From Kitagawia praeruptora (Eukaryota > Streptophyta > Magnoliopsida > Apiales > Apiaceae), in assembly GCA_037693485.1 (NCBI GenBank), contig CM075352.1:21944001-22008000 (forward strand): 64,000 nt of DNA, read 5' to 3'. Position numbers and translations under genes: made by a program. Below, piece by piece: positions 12,001 to 21,417 of the stretch. Below the pieces are notes generated by a model that did no database searches, was not told the DNA's origin, and saw nothing but the letters and a program-made list of their open reading frames with translations. The first letter of the stretch is position 1, and the number at the start of each line of letters is the position of its first letter.

Positions 12001-14011
12001 CCTCAAGTTCACTCTGGACATGCTCAAGTCCCTCTCCTTTTGCCAGCACATTTGGCTGCCTCTCATTTTTATACTCACTTCTCTTTTCTTTTATCTCTCT
12101 TTTCTTTTGCTCTCCCTCACTCACCCTAAATGCATGAGTATGAGCAGTACTAGCATGCAAGGAAGAAAAAGATGACTTAGATTTTACCTTAAAAGCCCTG
12201 TAGAGTGGCATGTCATCATCAGAGATGTCTTCAATTAATCCTTCTTGAAGTTGTGTTTGAGCAGGGATGACAACATCTTTTGAAGGACTTTTGACAGTAA
12301 CTTTTGTTGGAATGGTACTGTCACTTGAATGTTTGACAGCACCTTCTGATTTGTCATTGACAGCATCTTTGGCTGTGACAGCAACTTCCCTAGGGTAAGA
12401 TGCTTTGAGGGAATCGATCAAGATGCTGGCTGTTTCAATTTCTGACAAGTTTGCATCTTGATCTAATCCAGTGTTTGATGGAGTGGTATCCATTTCACTT
12501 TGAGAAATGGGTTCTTGTGGACCACTAGATGGGGGCTCATCCATGATTTGAGATGGATGATCAAAACCTGAGGGGTTGGTACTGTCCCCCTCTCTAGGTT
12601 GATTAGAAGAAACAACAGATATGGGAATGAAAGAAGAAGATTGAATTTCAGATTGATTAATTGGCTGTTCCACAGAAAACGATTGTGGAACATCAATAGT
12701 ATGAGTGAATTCCTCACTGTGCTCTATCTCAATGTGTGTATCTTCAAATACAGGTTCCTCAAGAGTGAGTTCTTGAGTTTGTGTAGACTCTTTACAAGGT
12801 GCCTTGGGAGACAGGCCAATTTCAATAGATGTCCCTTGTTGAGAAGAAACACCTAGAGGTGAGTTCATTTCCCTATCATCCTCTACAGTCTTTTGGGAAA
12901 CTGTAGGGTGGCTGACAGTAACCTTGGCCCTTCTAGCTCTCTTCTTCTTAGGCTCAGAAGGGGCTACTGTGGGTTCTTTTTCACTACCAACCTTATTTGC
13001 TGCACTAGGTGCAGTGACTCCCTCTTGACTCTCAACTTGTTCACCAGTTGCACTCTCTAGGGTCCTTTTCTTGGATTCCTGTTTGGCCATTTTAAGGGCT
13101 TTTGGTAGTCTAGAGTCCCTAGGTGGAATGTATGGTGTAGAATGTGGATTAACTGAATTTGGGTCTAATTCAGCTTCATTCTCTATTGTGAAAACAGTGT
13201 AACCTGTTGGAAATGGAAAATCAAGGTTGGGCACTTGATTTACCATGTGTTGTGTGAAACATAGTGGAATATGTGCATTTAAATTTTGTGTGTTAAGAGA
13301 TGTGTGTGTATTTTTCTTTAAAACAGGACATTCTTCAAAATCAGAATTGTCCTCAACATTTCCACAAATATTATTAATACACATAGTTAAAAAGCGAGGA
13401 TAGATGGATACCTTCTTGCCTATTGCGCTTTTCAACTGTGCCATGATCAGTTTTCCAATGTTCACCTTGTATCCATGGACTAATGAATGAGTGAGCTTCT
13501 TGATATATGATGGTATTCCATTCCATCCTGTAGTCTTGGTAGAGAATACTTTCACCATTACATCAAAAATCATACTCCACTCTTTTCTCAGAAATTTCCT
13601 GTCCATTTCACCTGTTTGATACCACTTATCAGAAGTTTCTTCAAGTTTAGAACCAGAATACCCAATCTTCAGAAAGAACTTCTTCAGAGTATCATCAGTT
13701 GCTAGTTCCTTAAAGCTTTCTTCACTGGTCAACACAATACCCAAAGCCTCATTGATATTCTTTACTGAAAGAGAATGACTTGCATCATCTATATTGAACT
13801 TAATGGTTTCATTCTCTCCAGTTCCTTGAGCACTTGCTGATTTCCAGAATTTTTCAATTCTAACAGCATCAATTTTGGGGGAAGAAGTTATTGCATGACC
13901 TAGGTAGGATTTATTTAAGAACGAAATAATTCCTTTGAAGTTTTCACCAGCATCACTAGGAGAAAAGATACCAGCAAAGTTGGTTTGAGCAATACTTTGT
14001 TTAGGTGCCAT
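9074..14011 (-). CDS. Sirevirus ORF3: 1,645-residue protein of unknown function in the env-like position
   Basis: One uninterrupted frame starts at MAPKQSIAQ and lies downstream of pol on the same strand. Residues 1-260 look like a folded domain (FSPSDAGENFKGIISFLNK, LSVKNINEALGIVL, WNGIPSYIKKLTHSLVHGY). A long acidic, Ser/Pro-rich region follows, then a predicted coiled coil near residue 715-760 (LQALENRCATMESKLDNLSS), a Lys/Glu/Gln-rich stretch, a second possibly folded block at about 940-1130, basic segments near 1250-1290, and a charged helical C-terminus. I see no signal peptide or clear transmembrane helix, so the position is env-like but the protein does not look like an envelope. Short D-[AT]-V-K type motifs recur where CTGTCA is embedded in the codons. 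The intact frame suggests recent selection or simply a young insertion. Confidence 0.8.
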   Translation of the reverse strand: MAPKQSIAQTNFAGIFSPSDAGENFKGIISFLNKSYLGHAITSSPKIDAVRIEKFWKSASAQGTGENETIKFNIDDASHSLSVKNINEALGIVLTSEESFKELATDDTLKKFFLKIGYSGSKLEETSDKWYQTGEMDRKFLRKEWSMIFDVMVKVFSTKTTGWNGIPSYIKKLTHSLVHGYKVNIGKLIMAQLKSAIGKKVSIYPRFLTMCINNICGNVEDNSDFEECPVLKKNTHTSLNTQNLNAHIPLCFTQHMVNQVPNLDFPFPTGYTVFTIENEAELDPNSVNPHSTPYIPPRDSRLPKALKMAKQESKKRTLESATGEQVESQEGVTAPSAANKVGSEKEPTVAPSEPKKKRARRAKVTVSHPTVSQKTVEDDREMNSPLGVSSQQGTSIEIGLSPKAPCKESTQTQELTLEEPVFEDTHIEIEHSEEFTHTIDVPQSFSVEQPINQSEIQSSSFIPISVVSSNQPREGDSTNPSGFDHPSQIMDEPPSSGPQEPISQSEMDTTPSNTGLDQDANLSEIETASILIDSLKASYPREVAVTAKDAVNDKSEGAVKHSSDSTIPTKVTVKSPSKDVVIPAQTQLQEGLIEDISDDDMPLYRAFKVKSKSSFSSLHASTAHTHAFRVSEGEQKKREIKEKRSEYKNERQPNVLAKGEGLEHVQSELEGANTEKALGLEGIFVRDDEIIYKNTESVRTPTVSMPQTYPLPPKRFRSGGPSASSNDRLQALENRCATMESKLDNLSSTVKTGFAEIQATLLSLSSLLHAANLTKGEKGKDQKEAEQPGRKEELQGEAKRQGEQRSKGEQERVGISSGTEELFEAEVDGEQMLVSKEVLSQIQGNRASSIKINEPVPEKKESTLERLWREKEESNRMGKGKDKLPEYVFSSEPITWTDGSTYSQEEADLITVSHMESTLNNKDEEFNNLVNEAITVSKGKPAKLAEALREKIVNLSVKISSEKRWAVEVYLKSGHSIFITTQLLETFSARVQYILGILVKKNSTIFGESLYMQLGTMVNNKLPEVSLQPYGVSFKQTTAKGTKGLGFLTLEGKTSLQSKVIMDVLKVLLNAPITKERIKAVKDIHKILAKRNMEYSARIKKLIAKANSRRNAQGGNCTFDDTLEKDDDDNQDGGEAGGPKRTELRDFSKEQTQVKEAESKEISENSSSSKKAGEKKEEEVLEALKGIQEEMEIDSIHLEKDTINKDAVKDVNKDAVSQDEVTVIEDTVKEDIVRSPIKETVNDPTVKSFKTVRIKRKSKRPTKGKTVYKGEGKATGLGLKKPIMRRRMNSFEMMQLKAKETITSVSIEFDGPKEEVARYILWQNNEKLITVESDFTQISKSKVISKKLIQTSETVKRRIDFFNLERMVELLQTYDNVSKKIMDQVLKYYEARHVEFIEKFGDWTLHNDDDVYQILGLEYEEDNPIPEYNWKEMEKPYSEHEMKMYEAEQRFKEELASRKKSRQQIEDEIEAEMKKNYSKINKINSEESNYQPCVLDNPLRIKYGKEEIYVDSFSKLKTSVLKELYWQVVGSTNSLETLCSWELDMILDQRRGEDPSLEKQRRETLNQFPGRRFKMEGDVLKFRSIVKQNVYWMELRDTLNTASSMIRKYIVENEDDAQSPEEKELIENLRRALREKEQSEKFKSR

Positions 14012-14745
14012 TGTTGAATGTTTTGAAAAATGAGAGAGAAAATGCGGTTTTTGGATGCAGAAGGTTGAGAGGTTTTTGCAAATGAGAGTGATAGTAGATT
14101 AAACGGTAGATTCAGTTTCTAATATGAATCGATTTAACCTCTCTTAATTGAACGTGTGATAATGATATTACCCATTAACTCCACTTGCTATATTACGTGG
14201 CAGTTGCTATTAGATCGTGGATTGGTGAAAAGAAATATACGTATGTATATATATAAAAATTAATATATATATATCTTTCCACTATCTTTGACAGCAACTT
14301 CTCGTGACAGCAACTTTCATTGACAGTAACCTGTGCGTTTTTCTTTCTCTACCAAATCTGACAGCAATTTCTTGTGACAGCAACTTTTATTGACAGCAAC
14401 TTGTGCGCTAACAATATTTCTGTCAATCAGCTTCATGAGTGACAGTAAGTTTTATCTGACAGTAAACTTATCATAAGATCATGCTGTCACTGTTCACACA
14501 TAACTTAAGTTAAGGACACATGATTTCTTAAAATCATTTTAAGACAGACATGTAAAACTATTTTAGCATAGTCATAGCAAGCATGATATCTAAAAATCCT
14601 TTTAGCATAGTCATAGCAAATATGATATCTGAACAAGTATCACATCGTACCTTAACTTCTCATGACAGTACCTTCTTGTGACAGTACCTTTAAAAGTTTC
14701 TGTCATGAGCTTCGACTTCTTATAATTGATAAACCAGTTAGATGA
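14012..14745 (-). other. Spacer between Copia pol and ORF3 with a TGACAG cluster
   Basis: This noncoding stretch has ten TGACAG and three CTGTCA copies between about 14288 and 14707, mostly as TGACAGCAACTT or TGACAGTA. A short duplicated phrase, TTTTAGCATAGTCATAGCAA, occurs near 14560 and 14600. It may hold the control region or leader for ORF3. No ORF was recognised. Confidence 0.7.
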
Positions 14746-17700
14746 TCATACCTGATTTAGCATTCCTAACTCACTCACCAACCTGATAAATGTTGCTTCA
14801 TCCAGTGGCTTGGTGAATATATCTGCAAGTTGCTTATCTGTTGGAACATAAACCAATTTTACATCTCCTTTTTCAACATGCTCCCTGATGAAATGATGCC
14901 TTATATCAATGTGCTTTGTTCTGGAGTGTTGAACTGGATTGTCTGATATGGCTATGGCACTAGTGTTGTCACAGTAGATAGGAATATTTGACAACTTTAG
15001 TCCATAATCCATTAATTGATTTTTCATCCAAAGTATTTGTGCACAGCAACTTCCAGCTGCAATATATTCAGCTTCTGCAGTTGATGTAGAAACTGAGTGT
15101 TGCTTCTTACTGAACCATGACACCAATCTCCCCCCAAGAAATTGACAGCTTCCTGTAGTACTTTTTCTGTCAATTTTGCAGCCAGCATAGTCTGAGTCAG
15201 AATATCCAATTAGATCAAATCCAGTTTCCTTAGGGTACCAAAGACCTAGATTTGGGGTGCCTTTGAGATATCTAAAGATTCTTTTAATTGCAACTAAGTG
15301 TGATTCTTTTGGATCAGCTTGAAACCTTGCACAGAGACATGTAGCAAACATTATATCTGGCCTGCTTGCTGTTAAGTACAGCAATGATCCTACCATGCCT
15401 CTGTAGGTACTAGAATCCACTTTCTTGCCTTTAGGATCTAACTCTAATTTGGTGGCTGTTGAGATAGGTGTCTTGGCAGGTGATGAATCTTCTAAGTTAA
15501 ACTTCTTGAGAAGCTCTTTGACATACTTAGATTGACAGATGAAGATTCCTTCCTTCTTCTGATAGATTTGAAGACCAAGAAAGAATGCTAATTCTCCCAT
15601 CATGCTCATTTCATACTTGTTTCTCATTAGAGATGAGAACTTTTCACACAATTTTTCATTTGTTGAGCCAAAGATTATGTCATCAACATATATCTGCACA
15701 AGAATGATGTCTTTGCCATGGTATTTATAGAATAAAGTTTTATCCACCATACCTCTTATAAATTGATTTTCCAGGAGAAAAGTGGATAAAGTGTCATACC
15801 AGGCTCTTGGTGCTTGCTTTAAGCCATATAGAGCCTTGAACAGCTTGTAGACAAAATTATGCAGTTTGTCATTTTCAAATCCAGGAGGCTGTTCAACATA
15901 CACTTCTTCTTCTAATTCTCCATTTAGAAAGGCACTTTTAACATCCATTTGAAATACCTTGAATTTGCAGTGTGCAGCAAAGGCTAAGAAAATTCTTATG
16001 GCTTCAAGTCTGGCAACAGGAGCAAATGTTTCATCATAATCTATCCCTTCCTGTTGACAGTAACCTTTGGCCACTAGCCTTGCCTTATTTCTTGTCACAT
16101 TTCCACTCTCATCTATCTTGTTTCTGAAAACCCATTTTGTCTCAATGACTGATTTTCCTTTTGGCCTTGGAACTAGTTTCCAAACATTGTTTCTTTCAAA
16201 TTGATTGAGCTCCTCCTGCATGGCCATCACCCAATCAGAATCCAACAATGCTTCTTCAACTATTTTTGGTTCCATTTGAGATAAGAAACATGAAAACATG
16301 CTTTCAGCAGAGATATTCCTCCTTGTCCTTACACCAGTAGTGGGATCTCCAATAATTAGATTACTGGTATGATCTCTGTTCCACTTTGTTGATTGAGGCA
16401 AGCTACTTGTTTGATGAGATTGTCTTTCATCAATATGAGGATTTGATTCTCCACCATTTTCATTATTCTGCTCATTTAACTCAAATTCTCCAGTCTCACA
16501 TTCTTGTTGATTGATGCCTGAAATTGTCTGTGATTGAGCTGAAGTTTGATTTAGATTATGAGTATTGACAGATTCTTTCTCATATCTCATTGATTGAATG
16601 AGACTTGGTTCTTCATCAACATATTCTTCCTTTTCCAAGTATCCTTGATTTTCAAATCTGAAGGGTTGCATTTGACCATCCTCATGTAGCCCTGGAAACT
16701 TGGTTTCATCAAACGTGACATTGACACTTTCTTCAATTGTTTTGTGCTCCATGATATAGACTCTGTAGGCAGTCCTTTCTATCCCATATCCCATGAAAAT
16801 GCCTTCATATGCTTTAGTATCAAACTTGCCTTTTCTTTCATGGTTGTCTTTCATCAAAAAGCACTTGCTTCCAAAAATATGAAAGTACTTGACAGTAGGC
16901 TTCTTTCCTGTCAAAAGATAGTAAGGAGTATTGCCATGAGCCTTGTTGATTAGTGTTCTGTTCTGTGTGTAACAAGCAGTGTTGATGGCTTCTGCCCAGA
17001 AATATGTTGGTAATTTAGCATTACTCAACATAGTCCTTGCAGCTTCAATAAGAGTCCTATTTTTCCTTTCTACTACTCCATTTTGCTGTGGAGTTCTTGC
17101 AGCAGAGAATTGTTGAACAATTCCTTGATCTTTGCAGAAGTTTCCAAGTGTAGCATTTCTGAATTCAGTTCCATTGTCACTTCTTAGAAATTGAACTTTT
17201 GCTTCAGGGGTCCTGTCAAGTACCCTTATGTGATCAATGATTTCTTGAGCAGCTTCATCCTTTGATTCTAAAAATTTCACCCAAGTGTACCGAGAATAGT
17301 CATCTATCATGACCAGTGCATATCTTTTTCTGGATAGTGATTGAACATTCACTGGTCCAAAAAGATCCATGTGAATCAACTTGAGTGCTTCAGTGTTAGT
17401 GTTGACTTGCTTTGATTTATGCATTGCTTTCCTCAATTTTCCCATTTGACAATCTTCACACAGTCCTTCTTGACAGAATTCTTGTTGAGGTAGTCCTCTC
17501 ACCAGTTCCTTCTTCATCAGCATGTTCATTGTTTTGAAATTGAGATGAGAAAATTTCTTGTGCCAAAGCATGCTATCTCCAACACTTGCTTTGCTGTAGA
17601 AGCAAAATATTCTTTCCTCATTTGTTGAGTTTAAGTCTGCAACAAATAGGCTTCCTTTCCTTACTCCTTTCAGAGATAGGCTTCTATCCTTCTTGTGGTG

Positions 17701-17991
17701 AATTGAACATTCCATCATGCCAAAGTTTACTTTGAATCCTTTGTCAGTGAATTGACTGACACTGAGCAGATTATGCTTCAAACCTTCCACAAGAGAGATT
17801 TCGTCAATGACAACATTTCCAGCTTTTAAACAGCCATATCCCACAGTGTAACCTTTGCTGTTGTCTCCAAAGGTTATTGTTGGGCCAGCCTTCTCAACAT
17901 ATTGTGATAGCAGGGATATATCACCAGTCATGTGTTTGGAACATCCACTGTCGATTATCCACATGACCTGTTTACCTCTCTTTCCCTGCAA
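14746..17991 (-). CDS. pol: Copia pol: protease, integrase, reverse transcriptase, RNase H
   Basis: The domain order is that of Ty1/copia. The protease active site is DSGCSKHMTG near residue 14. A GAG-pre-integrase zinc domain (H-H-C-C, ending CEDCQMGK) lies near 140-185. The integrase core carries MDLFGPV, SDNGTEF and QQNGVVERKN for its D-D-E residues (about 208, 274, 309). RT spans about 590-830 with YVDDIIFGS near 765. RNase H ends the protein (DSDYAGC, TEAEYIA, CDNTSA, SRTKHID). The frame is intact. It lies in the same frame as gag, separated by one TAA stop (18004-18006) and four sense codons. The listed start is a TTG codon, so pol is probably made by read-through or splicing, not by independent initiation. 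Confidence 0.95.
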   Translation of the reverse strand: MQGKRGKQVMWIIDSGCSKHMTGDISLLSQYVEKAGPTITFGDNSKGYTVGYGCLKAGNVVIDEISLVEGLKHNLLSVSQFTDKGFKVNFGMMECSIHHKKDRSLSLKGVRKGSLFVADLNSTNEERIFCFYSKASVGDSMLWHKKFSHLNFKTMNMLMKKELVRGLPQQEFCQEGLCEDCQMGKLRKAMHKSKQVNTNTEALKLIHMDLFGPVNVQSLSRKRYALVMIDDYSRYTWVKFLESKDEAAQEIIDHIRVLDRTPEAKVQFLRSDNGTEFRNATLGNFCKDQGIVQQFSAARTPQQNGVVERKNRTLIEAARTMLSNAKLPTYFWAEAINTACYTQNRTLINKAHGNTPYYLLTGKKPTVKYFHIFGSKCFLMKDNHERKGKFDTKAYEGIFMGYGIERTAYRVYIMEHKTIEESVNVTFDETKFPGLHEDGQMQPFRFENQGYLEKEEYVDEEPSLIQSMRYEKESVNTHNLNQTSAQSQTISGINQQECETGEFELNEQNNENGGESNPHIDERQSHQTSSLPQSTKWNRDHTSNLIIGDPTTGVRTRRNISAESMFSCFLSQMEPKIVEEALLDSDWVMAMQEELNQFERNNVWKLVPRPKGKSVIETKWVFRNKIDESGNVTRNKARLVAKGYCQQEGIDYDETFAPVARLEAIRIFLAFAAHCKFKVFQMDVKSAFLNGELEEEVYVEQPPGFENDKLHNFVYKLFKALYGLKQAPRAWYDTLSTFLLENQFIRGMVDKTLFYKYHGKDIILVQIYVDDIIFGSTNEKLCEKFSSLMRNKYEMSMMGELAFFLGLQIYQKKEGIFICQSKYVKELLKKFNLEDSSPAKTPISTATKLELDPKGKKVDSSTYRGMVGSLLYLTASRPDIMFATCLCARFQADPKESHLVAIKRIFRYLKGTPNLGLWYPKETGFDLIGYSDSDYAGCKIDRKSTTGSCQFLGGRLVSWFSKKQHSVSTSTAEAEYIAAGSCCAQILWMKNQLMDYGLKLSNIPIYCDNTSAIAISDNPVQHSRTKHIDIRHHFIREHVEKGDVKLVYVPTDKQLADIFTKPLDEATFIRLVSELGMLNQV

Positions 17992-18003
17992 GACAGAATG
18001 AGT

Positions 18004-20580
18004 TTAATTTGCATTTGGTACCCAAGTCTTGTTGGGTCCTGCATACTCAGTATCATCAGAAACTTTATCAATATTTGAAACAATATTATCAGAAGATGGT
18101 TCCTTGACTTCTTTTATTATCCACTTAGTTTTTGTCTTTGACTTTTTCTTAGTGAGAGCAGACTTCTCACTTTCTTTAGTGGATTCAGAAGTCTTTGCAG
18201 TTTGCATATAAGCACATAATTCATTTGATGAAATTTGCAAATTAAAACATGTACTCATGGTAGTAATTTTGCATGGCATACAGTCAATGTTATTACAAAC
18301 TACCAATTCTCTTTGCATAATGGGGGTTCTGTGTAAGTTCCCTTTCAACTCTGTTGCATTAGATATGCTACTAGTTGATTTCTTACAAACATGAGTTAAA
18401 TGATGTGAGGAGCCACAATTATTGCAAAGTTTCCTTGGTGCCTGCTTAACATATGCATAATTATTCTTTTTATCAATGCCTAGCTTCCCATTTCTGTTTT
18501 TGGACTTAGAGACAACTATCTTGACAATCTGTTCAGAAGATGCTGTCGAACTATTTTTGACAGCATCTTTTGTACTTGCTGTCTTGACAGTAGGTTTGAA
18601 AGTTACTGTCTTGGATGACTTCTTGACAGTATCTTTTGAACACTTGGTTGGACTATTTAATACTGTTTCTGTCATAGACATTTTGACAAAATCTTTTTCT
18701 TTCTTAGATTCACTGTCAATCCTCTCATCTTCATCACAGAGTTCTTGATTAATAATTAGGGAGTTTTCATTAACCTCAAACTCTGTACTTTTGAAAATTG
18801 GGTTACTCACATTTTTGAGGATGTGAGGTCTTACAGTATTATTATCATCATTTTTCTGTATAACAGCCTCTTTACCAGGTCTCCTGCTATAATCATAGCC
18901 TATGCCTATTTTCTTACTTTCAGTATGATTCTCATGATACTCTTGAACTAACTTAGAGGAATTTCTAAATGCTTTTAGCTTAAATTCATTCTCAGAGATT
19001 TCTTTTCTTAGATAATCCTCTATCTCTTTAGCACAGATTAAATCATTTTTTAGTCTTTCGTTTTCCTGAGCTAAAGAATCAATAGAACTGGTCTTAAGCA
19101 ACAACACATCATTGTTAGATCTGAGTACTTCATTTTCTTTAGTTAATCTAGCAATTTCTTCATTTGCAGCAGATAAACTAGTATGAATATTAAACATTTC
19201 AGTACTCATTTCCTCAATGGTTTGCTTATAGTCATTTAAAGACATATCTAGTAATACTAGAGATGGTACCTGACTTGACGAGGTTGATGCTTCTTCATCC
19301 TCTCTAGCCATCAAGGCTAAATTCACAAATTCCTCTTCTTCTTCATTATCAGATTCATCCCAGCATTTTCCTTCAGCCACATAGGCCTTTCCTTGTCCTT
19401 TCTTAAATTGACTCCCAGTTCCTTTCTCCATTCTTTGTATTTGTTTTGGTCTTTTGCATTCAGTAGCAAAGTGACCAAGTTCATTGCAATTGTAGCATCT
19501 AAACTTTGACCTATCTACCATTCCTGTTTTGTATCCTCCCTTGGTGCCAGTAGCAGGTTTTGATGAGCTTCCTTGGTTATACTTTGGAAATTGACCTTGA
19601 GGCTTATATGGCTTGTTCCTCCTGAACCTTATATTTTTGAATTTTCTTGCCATAAAAGCCATGGTTGGATTATCCATTTTCTCCATTTCTTCTAGAGTGA
19701 AGAATTCTTCATCTTCAACATCTTCTAGTTGAAGGACAACCTTTTCTTCATCTTCAATCACTTCTTCAATTTTCACAGAGGAAAATTGAGGTTGTTGATC
19801 ATTTTGAATTTGCTCACTTGCTTGAAAATATGATGGTCCTTGAGCAACTAGAGCACCAGCCATGTTTGCCATCAATCCTTTGGATCCACTTTGTATAGCT
19901 TTCTTTTGATAATATTCAAGTTCATAAGATTTTAGAACTCCATACAATGTTTCAAGAGAAACAGAATTTAAGTCTCTCCCTTCTCTTATGGCTGTTACTC
20001 TGTGCTCAAGATGTTCTGGAAGAGTTAGCAGAAACTTGATATTGACTTCCTTCTTTTCATAAAACTTTCCATGAATTTGAAGCTCAGCTATCAGTTTGCT
20101 AAATCTTTCAAACATGTGGGTTAGCTCTTCTCCATGCTTGCCCATAAACGCTTCATATTGTGACACCAGTATTTGTTTTTGATTCTCTCTGACCTCTTCA
20201 CTTCCTTCACATAACAGTTCTATCTTTTTCCACATATCCCTGGCAGAGTTGCATGCTATTATATTTCCACTCATAGCTTTGTCCAGGGTAAGTGCATCTA
20301 GTAGAATGAGTTGCAGATGATCATCCAGTGCTACCTTTTCTTTTTCTGAGTCATTATACTCAGAAGGCTTCTTAGCAACCCAATGAGCTGGGATTACTAC
20401 ATCATTTACTGTAGCAGCTGGGATTTCCTTTTGAGGAATGAAGGGGCCATTTTCCAGAATACCTAGGAATAGTGGATTCTGAGCTTTGATAAATAACATA
20501 ATCTTCTTTTTCCATATGTTGTAGTTTTCTTTATCAAAAGCTGGAATCTTGATATTACTTGACCTTTGAATACTTGCCAT
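18004..20580 (-). CDS. gag: Copia gag
   Basis: I chose the ATG at 20580 (MASIQRSSNIKIPAFDKENY); the open frame extends back into the primer-binding site and LTR but without a likely start. The N-terminal part is the copia gag family (YNIWKKKIMLFI, ARDMWKKIELLCEG, LTHMFERFSKLIAEL, LPEHLEHRVTAI). A CCHC zinc knuckle, CYNCNELGHFATEC, lies near residue 361 and a second Cys/His cluster, CNNCGSSHHLTHVC, near 717. A coiled coil spans about 475-560. A Thr/Val/Lys stretch near 620-680 repeats TVK and DAVK motifs whose codons contain CTGTCA. It forms the virus-like particle and binds RNA. The end (TWVPNAN then TAA) is the usual Sirevirus gag-pol junction. Confidence 0.92.
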   Translation of the reverse strand: MASIQRSSNIKIPAFDKENYNIWKKKIMLFIKAQNPLFLGILENGPFIPQKEIPAATVNDVVIPAHWVAKKPSEYNDSEKEKVALDDHLQLILLDALTLDKAMSGNIIACNSARDMWKKIELLCEGSEEVRENQKQILVSQYEAFMGKHGEELTHMFERFSKLIAELQIHGKFYEKKEVNIKFLLTLPEHLEHRVTAIREGRDLNSVSLETLYGVLKSYELEYYQKKAIQSGSKGLMANMAGALVAQGPSYFQASEQIQNDQQPQFSSVKIEEVIEDEEKVVLQLEDVEDEEFFTLEEMEKMDNPTMAFMARKFKNIRFRRNKPYKPQGQFPKYNQGSSSKPATGTKGGYKTGMVDRSKFRCYNCNELGHFATECKRPKQIQRMEKGTGSQFKKGQGKAYVAEGKCWDESDNEEEEEFVNLALMAREDEEASTSSSQVPSLVLLDMSLNDYKQTIEEMSTEMFNIHTSLSAANEEIARLTKENEVLRSNNDVLLLKTSSIDSLAQENERLKNDLICAKEIEDYLRKEISENEFKLKAFRNSSKLVQEYHENHTESKKIGIGYDYSRRPGKEAVIQKNDDNNTVRPHILKNVSNPIFKSTEFEVNENSLIINQELCDEDERIDSESKKEKDFVKMSMTETVLNSPTKCSKDTVKKSSKTVTFKPTVKTASTKDAVKNSSTASSEQIVKIVVSKSKNRNGKLGIDKKNNYAYVKQAPRKLCNNCGSSHHLTHVCKKSTSSISNATELKGNLHRTPIMQRELVVCNNIDCMPCKITTMSTCFNLQISSNELCAYMQTAKTSESTKESEKSALTKKKSKTKTKWIIKEVKEPSSDNIVSNIDKVSDDTEYAGPNKTWVPNAN

Positions 20581-20610
20581 TTGGATCTCAGATATGTGTA
20601 TTAATCTGAA

Positions 20611-20624
20611 TGCTCTGATACCAG
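20611..20624 (-). other. Primer-binding site, initiator tRNA-Met type
   Basis: Immediately inside the 5' LTR the minus strand reads ACTGGTATCAGAGC. TGGTATCAGAGC is the classic plant Copia primer-binding site for initiator tRNA-Met. Confidence 0.92.
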
Positions 20625-20900
20625 TTGTTGGTCCAGGAAAGTATTGCAGAAGGGGGGTTGAATGCAATACTAATAAATTTCAAAAACTATTTCAACAACT
20701 TAAATAGAATTTGTGATTTACTAGTAGAAGAAATGCAAACACAAGTAAAATCAAATACGAGGATTTCACAAAATAAATGTTTTATTTATTTTGCAAAGTT
20801 TTGCTACAACCTTGAGAACAAATTAATTCTCAAGCTACAAATACTCAAGAGATTACAGTCGTTGAGTTTTTCTCACCCTTAATATATAAACAGAGAGCTC

Positions 20901-20910
20901 TATTTATAGT
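20901..20910 (-). promoter_or_regulatory. TATA box of the Copia 5' LTR
   Basis: The minus strand reads ACTATAAATA, about 280 bases before the LTR end and downstream of the TGACAG array in U3. Position and sequence fit a core promoter. Confidence 0.7.
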
Positions 20911-21234
20911 GTGATAATCTACTGTACTATCATCATCAATGATTGATGAGTTGCTGTTATATTCCTTTTGCAGCTCATTCCATGATTTATTCCCATGTGA
21001 TCAGCACAAAGTAACTTAAAGATGCTTTCCACATTTGAGCCACCCAGATCTAGCCGTATTCAATTTTATCTGTTCTAGACTTTACAGGTTGTTCCATGTG
21101 ATCTCTCGAGCTTCAGTTATAGACTTTCCAAGCTTGCTGTAAAGGTTGAATATTACAACACGCCTGCTTCTTTTGAACATATACTCTGTCGTTTAATTTG
21201 ACTTAGAAAATTCCTAAATCAAGCTGATTCTATA

Positions 21235-21417
21235 TGACAGTATGTTTGCCACAAAGTTTGCTGTCAATGGATTACGCTTTGTTTTGACAGTATGAATTTC
21301 CCGCAGATATTACTGTCAAGAATTTTGCTTTGGTTGACAGTATGAATTCCCGCAGAGATTGCCGTCAAGAATTGTGCTTTGATTGACAGCATGTTTTTCC
21401 CGCAGAGATTGCTGTCA
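21235..21417. repeat. TGACAG...CTGTCA array in the 5' LTR (U3)
   Basis: This is the same four ~50 bp units as at 8356-8538. In this copy they lie about 330-510 bases upstream of the LTR TATA box, where enhancer sequences would be expected. Confidence 0.85.

Noticed and set aside
9074..14011. Retroviral envelope gene
   Set aside because: Position fits, but there is no visible signal peptide, cleavage site or membrane anchor, so I call it unknown.
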